Assembly (NCBI RefSeq): GCF_025137375.1
Contig: NZ_CP073720.1
Coordinates: forward strand, 8,580,501-8,644,500
Direction of reading: 5' to 3'
Source: Dactylosporangium fulvum
GTDB taxonomy: Bacteria > Actinomycetota > Actinomycetes > Mycobacteriales > Micromonosporaceae
DNA: 64,000 nucleotides
The translations under genes and the position numbers were made by a program. A model generated the notes under the pieces. It was not told the origin of the DNA. It made no database searches and saw only the letters and a list, made by a program, of their open reading frames with translations. This document shows, one piece after another, positions 49,123-58,403 of the stretch (position 1 is its first letter; each line of letters starts with the position of its first letter).

Positions 49123-50907
49123 ATGCGGTTGCTGGTGCTCGGAGGAATCCGGTCCGGGAAGTCGGAAGTGGCGGAGGCGCTCGTCGCCGACGCCGAGCGG
49201 GTGCGGTATGTCGCGACGGCGCCCGAGGTGCACGGCGAGACTCCCGACGAGGGCTGGTCGGCGCGGATCGCCGCGCATCGCGCCCGGCGCCCGGAGCACT
49301 GGCGGACCGAGGAGGTGGGCACCGAGCCGGACCTGCTGGCGGATCTGCTCACCGGCGCGAAGCCGGAGGACGTCGTCCTGGTCGACGACCTGGGCGGCTG
49401 GCTGAGTGCGGTCTACGACGCGGCCGGCGACTGGTCGGACCCGTCCGCGGGCGACACCCGGATCGGCGCGCTCGCCGACGCGGTCCGCGCCTGCCCGGCG
49501 GCCCTGCTGGTGCTGGTCGGCACCGAGGTGGGCCTGACCGTCATGCCGATGACGGAGTCCGGCCGCACCTTCGCCGACGCCAACGGACTGCTCAACCAAC
49601 GCGTCGCGGCGGCCTGCGACGGCGTCGCCATGGTCGTGGCCGGTGAGGTCAACTGGCTGCGCGGCGGCGAGCTGGTCGGCCACGCGGGCGGGCGGGAGCA
49701 GGCACCCGTTCCGGTGGCCGCCGCACCGGTACGTGACGAGACCCCGTTCGTCTTCGAGGGCGCGACCGCGGGGGCGGTGCTGTCCACCGCCGACAGCGGC
49801 GACATGCTGTCCTTCTCCCCCGGCCTGGAGCTGCCGCTGCCGGACGAGTCGACCGCGGCCGAGGCGGTGGAGCGGCTGCTGACGCTCCGGCTCAACGGCG
49901 CCGGCCTCGGCGGCCTGCTGCCGGTCGTTCGGTTCGCCGGCGGCGCGCAGGGCCGGCCCGACCCGCGGCCCTGGCAGCAGCCCCGGGTCCTGGTGCTGCG
50001 CGGCGACCGTGCGGGCGCGTTCGCGGCCGGCGACTCGGCGGCCGCCGCCGACCAGCGGCTCGAGGACGTCGTCGAGGGCACCGGCACGCTCGCGATGCTC
50101 GCCGCGACCGCCGGCGCCAGCGTCCAGGCCATCGACTGCCCCGAGAGCGGCCCGGCCGAGCTCCACGACGCGCTCGACGACAACAGCGTCGACGCCGCGC
50201 TGACGCTCGGCTGGCGGCTCGCCGACGCGGCCGCCAACGAGGGTGTCGACCTGCTGATCGTGGGCTCCTGCGGCGCCGGCTCCGACGCGGCGGCCGCGGC
50301 CCTCGTGGCGGTGCTCACCGGCGGCGAGCCGGCCGCCCTGCTCGGGCGGGTCGTCAACGCGGCCGGGTTCGTCGACGACGAGGCCTGGATGCGCAAGGTC
50401 GCCGCGATCCGCGATGCCCGGCACCGGATCCGGGCCCGCAGCCGCGACCCGCACGCCATCCTGTCGATGCTCGGCGGCGGCGACATCGCGGTGGCGACCG
50501 GCATCCTCATCGGCGCCGCGTCCCGGCGGCTGCCGGTCATGGTCGACGGGCCGGTCGGGATCGCGGCCGGCCTGGTGGCCCGGGACTACGGCGCGCAGAC
50601 CCGCCACTGGCTGCTGATGCCCGACCACGGCGACAACCCGACCGTGAAACTCGCCGCCGACGTGCTCGGCATCACCCCGTTCCTGCAGCTCAAGCTCGGT
50701 CTGGGTGAGGGCGCGACGGCCCTGGCCACGCTGCCGCTGGTCAACACCGCCCTGACCATCGCCGCGGCCACCCCGCGCGCCCAGGCGGCCACGCCCGCCG
50801 ACGAGGGGCTGACCGAGCAGGAGCGGATCGAGGCGGAGATCCAGCGGGTCGTGGCCGATTCGCCGACCGCGGAGATGCCGTACGTGAAGCCGTCGTGGGA
50901 GGACTGA
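49123..50907 (+). CDS. CobU-CobT fusion (cobinamide kinase/guanylyltransferase + DMB phosphoribosyltransferase)
   Basis: 594 residues. Residues 1-~185 are CobU: P-loop GGIRSGKS (7-14), RYVATAPEV, RIAAHRARRPEHW, VLVDDLGGWL and the final VVAGEVNWLRGG. They phosphorylate adenosylcobinamide and transfer GMP. Residues ~240-570 are a CobT-like domain (VEGTGTLAMLAATAGASVQAID, ALLGRVVNAAGFVDD, LGGGDIAVATGILIGAASRRLPVMVDG, LGLGEGATALATLPLV), which would make alpha-ribazole phosphate. Two CobT motifs look altered: GSCGAGSDA stands where GEMGIGNTT is expected, and RGDRAG where GDHG is. The LGEG Glu is kept. It overlaps cobS by 13 nt. Confidence 0.85.
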   Translation: MRLLVLGGIRSGKSEVAEALVADAERVRYVATAPEVHGETPDEGWSARIAAHRARRPEHWRTEEVGTEPDLLADLLTGAKPEDVVLVDDLGGWLSAVYDAAGDWSDPSAGDTRIGALADAVRACPAALLVLVGTEVGLTVMPMTESGRTFADANGLLNQRVAAACDGVAMVVAGEVNWLRGGELVGHAGGREQAPVPVAAAPVRDETPFVFEGATAGAVLSTADSGDMLSFSPGLELPLPDESTAAEAVERLLTLRLNGAGLGGLLPVVRFAGGAQGRPDPRPWQQPRVLVLRGDRAGAFAAGDSAAAADQRLEDVVEGTGTLAMLAATAGASVQAIDCPESGPAELHDALDDNSVDAALTLGWRLADAAANEGVDLLIVGSCGAGSDAAAAALVAVLTGGEPAALLGRVVNAAGFVDDEAWMRKVAAIRDARHRIRARSRDPHAILSMLGGGDIAVATGILIGAASRRLPVMVDGPVGIAAGLVARDYGAQTRHWLLMPDHGDNPTVKLAADVLGITPFLQLKLGLGEGATALATLPLVNTALTIAAATPRAQAATPADEGLTEQERIEAEIQRVVADSPTAEMPYVKPSWED

Positions 50908-51707
50908 GACTCGCCCTCACGCTGTTCACGGTCGCGCCGCTGCGGGCCGACCGGTTCGACCGTCCCACGGCCCGCACGGCGATGGCCCTGGCCCCGCTGG
51001 TGGGCGCCCTCCTCGGCGCCCTCCTGGGCCTGATCGGCTGGGCCGCGCGGGCGGCGGGTGCGACGCCGCTGCTGGCGGCCGCGATCGTGGTGGCCCTGGC
51101 CGTCCTGCTCACCCGAGGCCTGCATGTCGACGGCCTGGCCGACACGGCTGACGGCCTGGGCTCGTACGGTACCGCGGAAAAAGCCCTGGCAATCATGAAA
51201 AAATCGGACATCGGCCCCTTCGGCGTGGCCGCGATCGCGATGGTGCTCCTGATCGAGGCGGCCGCGGTCACCTCGTTGCTGGGCCCGGCAGGCGGTCCGA
51301 CAGATGGCGGTTCGGGCCGGCTCGGCGGCTGGTCCGAGGGCCTTCCGGCCGGGGTGCACGGGCTCGTGGCGGTGGCGGCGGCCTTCGCCGCCGGCCGGCT
51401 GGCCGCCACGGTGGCCTGCCGCCGGGGCCTGCCGGCCGCCCGCCCGGACGGCCTCGGCGCCCTGGTCGCCGGGACGATCGGCGGCCCGCTGCTGGCGGTG
51501 ACGGTCCTGGCCACGGCCGCCCTGGCCGCTCTGGCCCACCCGTGGCTCGGCCCGCTCGCCGTGGCCGGCGCGGTGGCCGTCGCGTGGCTGCTGACCGCCC
51601 ACGCCCGCCGCCGTCTGGGCGGCGTGACGGGCGACATCATGGGCGGCGCGATCGAGCTGTCGACGATGACCGCCCTGGTGGTGCTGGCCATCGGCCACCA
51701 GGCGTGA
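50895..51707 (+). CDS. cobS: Adenosylcobinamide-GDP ribazoletransferase (cobalamin synthase)
   Basis: 270 residues from a GTG within the end of the preceding gene. A polytopic membrane enzyme with the CobS signature FTVAPLRADRFDR and the Asp-rich metal-binding LLTRGLHVDGLADTADGLGSYG followed by KALAIMKKSDIGPFGV; the late loop RRRLGGVTGDIMGGAIEL is also typical. It joins adenosylcobinamide-GDP to alpha-ribazole(-phosphate) in the last step of cobalamin assembly. The substrates are those made by the upstream fusion protein. Confidence 0.94.
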   Translation: MGGLRLALTLFTVAPLRADRFDRPTARTAMALAPLVGALLGALLGLIGWAARAAGATPLLAAAIVVALAVLLTRGLHVDGLADTADGLGSYGTAEKALAIMKKSDIGPFGVAAIAMVLLIEAAAVTSLLGPAGGPTDGGSGRLGGWSEGLPAGVHGLVAVAAAFAAGRLAATVACRRGLPAARPDGLGALVAGTIGGPLLAVTVLATAALAALAHPWLGPLAVAGAVAVAWLLTAHARRRLGGVTGDIMGGAIELSTMTALVVLAIGHQA

Positions 51708-51742
51708 CGGGCCTCCGTGCGGCCGGCCGTCCCGGCATCCGG

Positions 51743-51765
51743 GCCCGCTGACAACCGCAGCGGGC
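51743..51765. terminator. Weak hairpin between cobS and gcvT
   Basis: GCCCGCT and AGCGGGC flank a 9-nt loop in the 75-bp gap between these convergent genes. It may act in both directions. Confidence 0.45.
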
Positions 51766-51782
51766 AGCCGGGCCGGGCGAGG

Positions 51783-52880
51783 TCAGCGGACCGAGGACTT
51801 CACGAACGGGGGCTTCACCACGCGGACCTGGGAGCGGCGGCCCCGGACGTCCAGTGCGACCTCGTCGCCCTCGGTCACACCCGACGCGGTGTCGATCAGG
51901 GCCAGCCCGATGCCCACCTTGCGGGTGGGGGAGAACGTGCCGCTCGTCACCTCGCCGATCGTGTCGTCGCCCGAGGCCGCCAGGACCCGCATGTGGGCCC
52001 GCGGGATGCCGCGGTCCATGGCCTCGATGCCCCACAGGAGGCGGCGGGGGCCTTCGGCCTTCTCCGCCAGGAGCGCCTCGCGGCCCCAGAAGGCCGGCTT
52101 CGACCACCCCACGGCCCACCCGGCCCGCGCCTGGACCGGCGTGATGTCGAGGGACAGGTCCTGGCCGTGCAGGGGGTAGCCCATCTCCGTCCGGAGGGTG
52201 TCCCGGGCCGCCAGGCCGCAGGGGCGGACCCCGCCTTCGACGAGGGCGTCCCACAGCGTGTGCGCGTCGTGTGACGGTACGACCAGCTCGTATCCGTGCT
52301 CGCCGGTGTACCCGGTGCGGCAGACGACGACGTCGGTGCCCCGGTAGGCGGAGACGGTGAAGCTCATGTAGTCGTGGTCGGTCGGCAGGCCGAGGGACGC
52401 CAGCAGCTCCGCCGAGCGCGGGCCCTGCACCGCGAGCACCGCGAAGAGCTCGTGCTGGTCGACGACCGAGATGCCGTTGGGCGCGGCCGCGGTGAGCCGG
52501 CGGACCACCTCGGCGGTGTTGGCCGCGTTCGGGATGAGGAACACGTCGTCGTCGCCGAACCGGTACGCGATGAGATCGTCCACCACGCCCCCGGCATCGT
52601 CGAGGCACAGGGTGTACTGCGCCTGGCCGGCCGCGATGCGGTCCAGGTCGTTGCTGAGGCACCGGTTGACGAACGCCGCGGCGCCGCGACCGCGCACCCG
52701 GGCCTTACCCAGGTGCGACACGTCGAACACGCCGACGTCCTCCCGGACCGCGGCGTGCTCCTTGAGCACGCCGCCGCCGGCGTATTCCAACGGCATCTCC
52801 CAGCCACCGAACGCCGCGAATTTGGCACCGAGCGCCGCATGGCGGTGATACAACGCGGGGTGCCGCAAGGGTTGCGTCAT
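51783..52880 (-). CDS. gcvT: Aminomethyltransferase (glycine cleavage T protein)
   Basis: 365 residues. GcvT fold with PLYHRHAALGAKFAAFGGWEMPLEY, VFDVSHLGKARVRG, AQYTLCLDDAGGVVDDLIAYRF, RTGYTGEHGYELVV, RDTLRTEMGYPLHGQDLS and GEVTSGTFSPTRKVGIGLALI. The folate-binding residues, including the conserved Asp of the GGVVDD stretch, are present. It transfers the methylene of aminomethyl-lipoyl H protein to tetrahydrofolate. The other gcv genes are not in the window; a lone gcvT here matches the mycobacterial order (Rv2211c). Confidence 0.94.
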   Translation of the reverse strand: MTQPLRHPALYHRHAALGAKFAAFGGWEMPLEYAGGGVLKEHAAVREDVGVFDVSHLGKARVRGRGAAAFVNRCLSNDLDRIAAGQAQYTLCLDDAGGVVDDLIAYRFGDDDVFLIPNAANTAEVVRRLTAAAPNGISVVDQHELFAVLAVQGPRSAELLASLGLPTDHDYMSFTVSAYRGTDVVVCRTGYTGEHGYELVVPSHDAHTLWDALVEGGVRPCGLAARDTLRTEMGYPLHGQDLSLDITPVQARAGWAVGWSKPAFWGREALLAEKAEGPRRLLWGIEAMDRGIPRAHMRVLAASGDDTIGEVTSGTFSPTRKVGIGLALIDTASGVTEGDEVALDVRGRRSQVRVVKPPFVKSSVR

Positions 52881-52999
52881 GCCCGCAACCTATCGCGTTG
52901 GTTATCGTGTCCAGCACCCGATTCGGCGGCATGCTGGAGCTGCGGTCAACGCCGCGGTCGAAATGCCGTGAACGACACCATCAGCGATGTGGAGCCCGA

Positions 53000-54559
53000 G
53001 TGACCTCCCTGACCCTCGTCGACACCGACCCTGCCGAGCTCGCCGTCGACGCCGTTGTCGTCGGCGTCTATGCGCATGAGGGGGGTGACGCCAAGTTGCT
53101 GCTCGCCTCAGGCGCGGAGAGCGTCGCCGCCGCGTTCAGCGACCGACCGGGCGGCGGGCTGGCCGAGACCCTACGTGTGCTCGGCGCGACCGGCGCGGTG
53201 GGCGAGGTGACGAAGGTCGCCGCGTTCGGTGCCGTCACCGCGCCGCTGGTGGTCGCGGTCGGGCTCGGCCCGGAGCCGGCGGGCGCCGCGCCGGCGGCGG
53301 AGACGCTGCGCCGCGCGGCCGGGTCGGCGGCCCGGGCCCTCGCGGGGTCGGCCTCGATGGCCCTCGTGCTGCCACTGTCGGACCGCGACACGCCCACCGA
53401 CGAGGAACTGACCGCGGGCGTCCGCGCGGTCGCCGAGGGCGCCGTGCTCGGCGCCTACCGCTTCGCGGGCTACAAGACGAAGCCCGCGGCCGGCCGGCGC
53501 GACCCGGTGCGTAAGGCTGTGATCCACGTCCCCGACGCCGGCGCCAAGGCGGCGAAGGCGGCCCTGAAGCGCTCCACGACGGTCGCCGCCGCCGTGGCCC
53601 GCACCCGTGACTGGATCAACACCGCCCCCAACGAGCTCCGCCCGCCCCAGTTCGCCGACTCGGTGGCCGCGGCCGCCGCGGAGGCCTCGCTCGAGGTGTC
53701 GGTGCTGGACGAGAAGGCGCTGGCGAAGCAGGGGTACGGCGGCATCCTCGCGGTCGGCCTGGGCTCGGCCGCCGCGCCGCGGCTGGTGCGGATCGCCTAC
53801 GAGCCGGCCGGGGCGACCCGGCGGGTGGCGCTGGTCGGCAAGGGCATCACGTTCGACACCGGCGGCGTCTCGATCAAGCCCGCCGCGGGCATGTGGGAGA
53901 TGAAGTCCGACATGTCCGGCGCCGCGGCCGTCGCCGCCGCCATGATCGCGATCGCACAGCTCAAGCCGAAGGTCGCCGTGGTCGGCTACGCGCCGATGGC
54001 GGAGAACATGGCCTCCGGCAGTGCGTACCGGCCGGGCGACGTCGTCTCGATGTACAACGGCAAGCAGGTCGAGGTGCTCAACACCGACGCCGAGGGCCGC
54101 ATGGTCCTCGGCGACGCGATCGCCCGGGCGTGCGAGGACGAGCCCGACTACCTGTTCGAGGTCTCGACGCTCACCGGCGGCCAGGTCATCGCCCTCGGCA
54201 AGCGGATCTCCGGGGTCATGGGCACGCCGGAGCTGTGCGAGCGGGTCCGCGGCGCCGGCGAGCGGACCGGCGAGCCGGTGTGGCCGATGCCGCTGCCCGA
54301 GGACGTGCGCAAGGGCATGGAGTCGGACGTGGCCGACATCTCACAGGTCAACTCGGGCATGGACCGGGCCGGTCACATGCTCCAGGGCGGCGTGTTCCTG
54401 TCCGAGTTCGTGACCGAGGGTGTCCAGTGGGCGCACATCGACATCGCCGGGCCGAGCTACCACTCCGGTGAGCCCTTCGGCTACTGGTCCAAGGGCGGCA
54501 CGGGCGTGCCGGTGCGCACGCTCGTCGAACTGGTGGAGGAGATCGCCGCCGAGCGGTAG
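53000..54559 (+). CDS. pepA: Leucyl aminopeptidase (M17)
   Basis: 519 residues from the GTG at 53000, with GGAG about 7 bases upstream; the frame is open earlier but without coding character. The C-terminal catalytic domain has VGKGITFDTGGVSIKPAAGMWEMKSDMSGAAAV and NTDAEGRMVLGDAIARA, giving the two-metal ligands (Lys, Asp, Asp, Asp, Glu) and the catalytic Arg. The N-terminal domain (residues 1-~190) is the regulatory macro-like part. It removes N-terminal residues from peptides; it lies where Rv2213 lies in mycobacteria. Confidence 0.95.
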   Translation: MTSLTLVDTDPAELAVDAVVVGVYAHEGGDAKLLLASGAESVAAAFSDRPGGGLAETLRVLGATGAVGEVTKVAAFGAVTAPLVVAVGLGPEPAGAAPAAETLRRAAGSAARALAGSASMALVLPLSDRDTPTDEELTAGVRAVAEGAVLGAYRFAGYKTKPAAGRRDPVRKAVIHVPDAGAKAAKAALKRSTTVAAAVARTRDWINTAPNELRPPQFADSVAAAAAEASLEVSVLDEKALAKQGYGGILAVGLGSAAAPRLVRIAYEPAGATRRVALVGKGITFDTGGVSIKPAAGMWEMKSDMSGAAAVAAAMIAIAQLKPKVAVVGYAPMAENMASGSAYRPGDVVSMYNGKQVEVLNTDAEGRMVLGDAIARACEDEPDYLFEVSTLTGGQVIALGKRISGVMGTPELCERVRGAGERTGEPVWPMPLPEDVRKGMESDVADISQVNSGMDRAGHMLQGGVFLSEFVTEGVQWAHIDIAGPSYHSGEPFGYWSKGGTGVPVRTLVELVEEIAAER

Positions 54560-54572
54560 GCGGCCGGCCGCG

Positions 54573-54887
54573 TCAGGTGGTGGAGCGCTTGTTGCGGGCG
54601 TTGTAGTCCCGCATCCGCTGCGGATAGCCCACCAGCGCGACATCGTAGATCGGCATGCTCAGGCGGTGCGCGAACTGGCGCGCCGCCTGAGGGCTTTCCA
54701 TGCGCCGGCGGGTCCACTCCCCGTCGTGCGCGATCAGCAGGAGTGTCGTCTCCGTCACGGTCGTGCGGGGCTCGATGAAGCCCTCGACGCCGCGGCGCGA
54801 GCGGACGAACTCCTCGAGATGGGCAAGATCCTCACGGCTCGCGGTGCGCCCACCGGCTGCCGGCCTGCGTCGGCGAAACCACGCCAC
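54573..54887 (-). CDS. Conserved actinobacterial protein of unknown function
   Basis: 104 residues from the GTG at 54887 (GGGAGGAG upstream; the frame extends 28 codons further). The sequence MAWFRRRRPAAGG then EDLAHLEEFVRSRRGVEGFIEPRTTVTETTLLLIAHDGEWTRRR and AHRLSMPIYDVALVGYPQRMRDYN is a recognisably conserved actinobacterial pattern without known function. It converges with pepA, 13 bp apart, and diverges from lpd. The strong conservation I remember suggests a housekeeping role. Confidence 0.8.
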   Translation of the reverse strand: MAWFRRRRPAAGGRTASREDLAHLEEFVRSRRGVEGFIEPRTTVTETTLLLIAHDGEWTRRRMESPQAARQFAHRLSMPIYDVALVGYPQRMRDYNARNKRSTT

Positions 54888-55090
54888 GATCCGCTCCTCC
54901 CCTGTCAGTTCGCCGCCCAGCGTACGACGGGAGGGCACGTTTGCAGTGCCCCCGTCACGCTGGTAGGGCACCTACCGTCGCAGGCGGGCAGTACAAGTGA
55001 CAAGATGGCCAAGGATCGTCATGCGAAGGGCGAACCCCGCATTCGCACCGCCACGGGCCGCCGGGGCCCGTGCATCACCTGGGAGAATCC

Positions 55091-56473
55091 GTGAGCGACC
55101 CACACGCCAACTCCTTCGACGTCCTGATCCTGGGCGGGGGCAGCGGCGGCTACGCGGCAGCGTTCCGTGCCGCGCAGCTCGGCCTGTCCGTCGCGCTGGT
55201 CGAGAAGGACAAGCTCGGCGGCACCTGCCTGCACCGCGGCTGCATCCCCACCAAGGCCCTGCTGCACGCCGGCGAGGTCGCCGACGCGGCCCGTGAGGCG
55301 GAGCAGTTCGGCGTCCAGGCCACGTTCAGCGGCGTCGACATGAAGGCGGTCAACGCCTACAAGGACGGCGTGGTCACGAAGCTGTACAAGGGCCTGCAGG
55401 GCCTGGCCAAGGCCCGCAAGGTCCAGCTGATCGAGGGCGAGGGCCGCCTCGTCGCGGCGGACGCCGTCGAGGTCGGCGGCACGCGGTACACGGCGAAGAA
55501 CATCGTGCTCGCCACGGGCTCCTACTCGAAGACGCTCCCGGGCCTGGTGGTCGACGGCGAGCGGGTCATCACCAGCGAGCACGCGCTCGGCCTCGACCAC
55601 GTGCCCGCGTCGGCCGTGGTTCTCGGCGGCGGCGTCATCGGCTGCGAGTTCGCCAGCGCGTGGAAGTCGTTCGGCGTCGACGTGACGATCGTCGAGGCGC
55701 TCCCGCGGCTGCTCGCGGTCGAGGACGAGGCCAGCTCCAAGGCGCTGGAGCGCGCGTTCCGCAAGCGCGGCATCGCGTTCAAGGTGGGCAAGCCCTTCGA
55801 GGGCGTCGAGCGCACCGACAGCGGCGTGAAGGTGTCCATCCAGGGCGGCGACACGATCGAGGCGGAGCTGCTGCTCGTCGCCGTCGGCCGCGGCCCGACG
55901 ACCGCCAACCTCGGCTACGAGGAGCAGGGCGTCAAAATGGAGCGCGGCTTCGTCCTCACGGACGAGCGCCTGCGCACCTCGGTGCCCAACGTCTACGCCG
56001 TCGGCGACATCGTGCCGGGCGTCCAGCTCGCGCACCGCGGCTTCCAGCAGGGCATCTTCGTCGCCGAGGAGATCGCCGGCCTGCACCCGCAGGTCATCGA
56101 CGAGGCCGGCATCCCCCGGGTGACGTATTCCGAGCCCGAGGTCGCGTCGGTCGGGCTCAACGAGTCCAAGGCCCGCGAGCTGCACGGCGACAAGATCGAG
56201 ACGGTGCAGTACGACCTCACCGGCAACGGCAAGAGCCAGATCCTCAAGACGGCCGGCTTCGTGAAGCTGGTCCGGGTCCAGGACGGCCCGGTCGTGGGTG
56301 TCCACATGGTGGGCAGCCGGGTGAGCGAACTGATCGGTGAAGCCCAGTTGATCTACAACTGGGAGGCGTTCCCGGGCGACGTCGCCCCGCTCGTGCACAT
56401 GCACCCCACGCAGAACGAGGCACTCGGCGAAGCGCATCTGGCGCTGGCCGGCAAGCCGCTGCACGTTCACTGA
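55091..56473 (+). CDS. lpdA: Dihydrolipoyl dehydrogenase (E3)
   Basis: 460 residues from the GTG at 55091 (GGGAG upstream). FAD-binding FDVLILGGGSGGYAAAFRAAQLG, redox-active disulfide C46/C51 in GGTCLHRGCIPTKAL, NAD-binding VVLGGGVIGCEFASAW, second FAD motif NVYAVGDIVPG and the C-terminal catalytic HMHPTQNEALGEA (His-Glu pair). It reoxidises dihydrolipoyl groups of 2-oxoacid dehydrogenases and the glycine cleavage system. It precedes the E2 gene by 66 bp and is probably co-transcribed with it. Confidence 0.96.
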   Translation: MSDPHANSFDVLILGGGSGGYAAAFRAAQLGLSVALVEKDKLGGTCLHRGCIPTKALLHAGEVADAAREAEQFGVQATFSGVDMKAVNAYKDGVVTKLYKGLQGLAKARKVQLIEGEGRLVAADAVEVGGTRYTAKNIVLATGSYSKTLPGLVVDGERVITSEHALGLDHVPASAVVLGGGVIGCEFASAWKSFGVDVTIVEALPRLLAVEDEASSKALERAFRKRGIAFKVGKPFEGVERTDSGVKVSIQGGDTIEAELLLVAVGRGPTTANLGYEEQGVKMERGFVLTDERLRTSVPNVYAVGDIVPGVQLAHRGFQQGIFVAEEIAGLHPQVIDEAGIPRVTYSEPEVASVGLNESKARELHGDKIETVQYDLTGNGKSQILKTAGFVKLVRVQDGPVVGVHMVGSRVSELIGEAQLIYNWEAFPGDVAPLVHMHPTQNEALGEAHLALAGKPLHVH

Positions 56474-56539
56474 TCACTGGCACCCGACCGCCCACTGTCA
56501 GCACATTTTCAGAGCAACAGTTTCGAGGAGTCGTTTCAC

Positions 56540-58312
56540 ATGCCGGTATCGGTAACCATGCCCCGGCTGGGCGAGAGCGTCACCGAGGGCACCGTCACCC
56601 GTTGGCTCAAGCAGGAAGGCGACCAGGTCGAGGCCGACGAGCCGCTGCTCGAGGTCTCCACCGACAAGGTCGACACGGAGATCCCGTCACCGGCCGCCGG
56701 CGTGCTGACGCGCATCGTCGTGCAGGAGGACGAGACCGCTGAGGTCGGCGCCGAGCTCGCGGTGATCGGCGACAGCGCCGGCGGCGGCGAGGCCGCCCCG
56801 GCCGCGGCCGCACCCGCCCAGGAGGCGGAAGAGGCGCCGCAGGAGGAGGCCCCGCAGGAGGCCGAGCCGGAGCCGCAGGCCGCCGCCCCGGCCGCGGAGC
56901 CGCCCGCCGCGGGCGGTGGCGAGACCACGCCGGTGAAGATGCCGGCGCTGGGCGAGAGCGTCACCGAGGGCACCGTCACCCGCTGGCTCAAGCAGGTCGG
57001 CGACCAGGTCGAGGCCGACGAGCCGCTGCTCGAGGTCTCCACCGACAAGGTCGACACGGAGATCCCGTCGCCGGTCTCCGGCACCCTGCTCGAGATCAAG
57101 GTCCCGGAGGACGAGACGGTCGAGGTCGGCGCCGAGCTGGCCACGATCGGCGCCGCGGGTGCGGCCCCGGCCGCGAAGGCCGAGCCGGCCCCGGCCAAGG
57201 CGGAGCCCGCGAAGGCGGAGCAGCCGGCCCAGCACGCGCCGGCTGCGGAGGCCCGGCCCGTACAGCAGCCGGCCGAGCCGCAGCCCGCGGCCAAGGCGCC
57301 GGTGCAGGCCGGCCCGCCCACCAGCGTGACGGCGGCCCCCAGCGGCAACGGCAAGGTCGAGGGCGACGAGGCCGGTTACGTCACGCCGCTGGTGCGCAAG
57401 CTCGCCGCCGAGCACGGCGTGAGCCTCTCGACGCTGTCCGGCACAGGCGTCGGCGGGCGGATCCGCAAGCAGGACGTCCTCGACGCCGCGGCCAAGGCGA
57501 AGGAGGCCGCGGCCAAGCCGGCCGAGGCTCCGGCGGCCGTCCAGGCGCCCGCCCCGGCCAAGGCGGCCCCGAAGGCGGCGCCGAGCCCGCTGCGCGGCCA
57601 GACGCAGAAGCTGACCCGCATGCGGGCGCTGATCGCGCGGCGGATGGTGGAGTCGCTGCAGATCTCGGCGCAGCTCACCACCGTCGTCGAGGTCGACGTC
57701 ACCAAGGTGGCGAAGCTGCGGGAGAAGGCCAAGCAGCAGTTCCTCGAGACGCACGGCGTGAAGCTGTCGTTCCTGCCGTTCTTCGCGCTGGCGGCGGTCG
57801 AGGCCCTGCGGGTGCACCCGTCGGTGAACTCCTCGATCGACCTGGAGGCGGGCACCGTCACGTACCACGACGCCGAGCACCTCGGCATGGCGGTCGACAC
57901 CGAGAAGGGCCTGATCGTCCCGGTCATCAAGAACGCCGGCGACCTCAACCTCGGCGGCCTGGCCAAGCGCATCGCCGACGTGGCGGACCGCACCCGCAAC
58001 AACAAGCTCAACCCCGACGACATCACCGGCGGCACGTTCACGCTGACCAACACCGGCAGCCGGGGCGCGCTGTTCGACACGCCGATCATCAACCAGCCGC
58101 AGGTCGCGATCCTCGGCACCGGCGCGGTCGTCAAGCGGGCCGTCGTGGTCAAGGACCCGGAGCTCGGCGAGGTCATCGTGCCGCGGTCGATGGTCTACCT
58201 GGCCCTGTCGTACGACCACCGGATCGTCGACGGCGCCGACGCCGCGCGCTTCCTCACCACCGTGAAGGAGCGCCTGGAGGCCGGCAACTTCGAGGCCGAC
58301 CTGGGCCTGTAG
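56540..58312 (+). CDS. sucB: 2-oxoacid dehydrogenase E2 (dihydrolipoamide acyltransferase), two lipoyl domains
   Basis: 590 residues. Two nearly identical lipoyl domains have the lipoyl lysines K43 and K170, each in EVSTDKVDTEIPSP; Ala/Pro-rich linkers separate them. A peripheral-subunit-binding domain follows (YVTPLVRKLAAEHGVSLSTLSGTGVGGRIRKQDVLDAA in outline). The catalytic domain ends in SYDHRIVDGADAARF with H560 and D564. It is annotated as SucB in most actinobacteria, but the same protein (DlaT/AceF) serves pyruvate dehydrogenase in mycobacteria and corynebacteria, so the substrate is uncertain. lipB and lipA lie close downstream and make its cofactor. Confidence 0.93.
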   Translation: MPVSVTMPRLGESVTEGTVTRWLKQEGDQVEADEPLLEVSTDKVDTEIPSPAAGVLTRIVVQEDETAEVGAELAVIGDSAGGGEAAPAAAAPAQEAEEAPQEEAPQEAEPEPQAAAPAAEPPAAGGGETTPVKMPALGESVTEGTVTRWLKQVGDQVEADEPLLEVSTDKVDTEIPSPVSGTLLEIKVPEDETVEVGAELATIGAAGAAPAAKAEPAPAKAEPAKAEQPAQHAPAAEARPVQQPAEPQPAAKAPVQAGPPTSVTAAPSGNGKVEGDEAGYVTPLVRKLAAEHGVSLSTLSGTGVGGRIRKQDVLDAAAKAKEAAAKPAEAPAAVQAPAPAKAAPKAAPSPLRGQTQKLTRMRALIARRMVESLQISAQLTTVVEVDVTKVAKLREKAKQQFLETHGVKLSFLPFFALAAVEALRVHPSVNSSIDLEAGTVTYHDAEHLGMAVDTEKGLIVPVIKNAGDLNLGGLAKRIADVADRTRNNKLNPDDITGGTFTLTNTGSRGALFDTPIINQPQVAILGTGAVVKRAVVVKDPELGEVIVPRSMVYLALSYDHRIVDGADAARFLTTVKERLEAGNFEADLGL

Positions 58313-58315
58313 CAC

Positions 58316-58368
58316 ACGACGGCGCCGCGGCGGGAGGGGTCACCCCATCCCGCCGCCGCGTCGTTTTT
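58316..58368 (+). terminator. Terminator after E2 gene
   Basis: Outer stem ACGACG/CGTCGT and inner stem CGGCGGGA/TCCCGCCG form a hairpin that runs into TTTTT. It is one of the few true T-tailed terminators here and separates the E2 transcript from the next gene. Confidence 0.8.
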
Positions 58369-58403
58369 GTGGTACCCGGGTGGTGATTGGGCAAGATGAC
58401 CAT

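Noticed and set aside
48766..50628. Leftward open frame of ~620 codons opposite the CobU-CobT gene
   Set aside because: Antisense shadow with biased composition; the rightward frame has the P-loop and CobT blocks.
56567..57072. Long near-identical DNA repeats as mobile elements
   Set aside because: They are the two lipoyl domains of the E2 protein, a normal duplicated domain.
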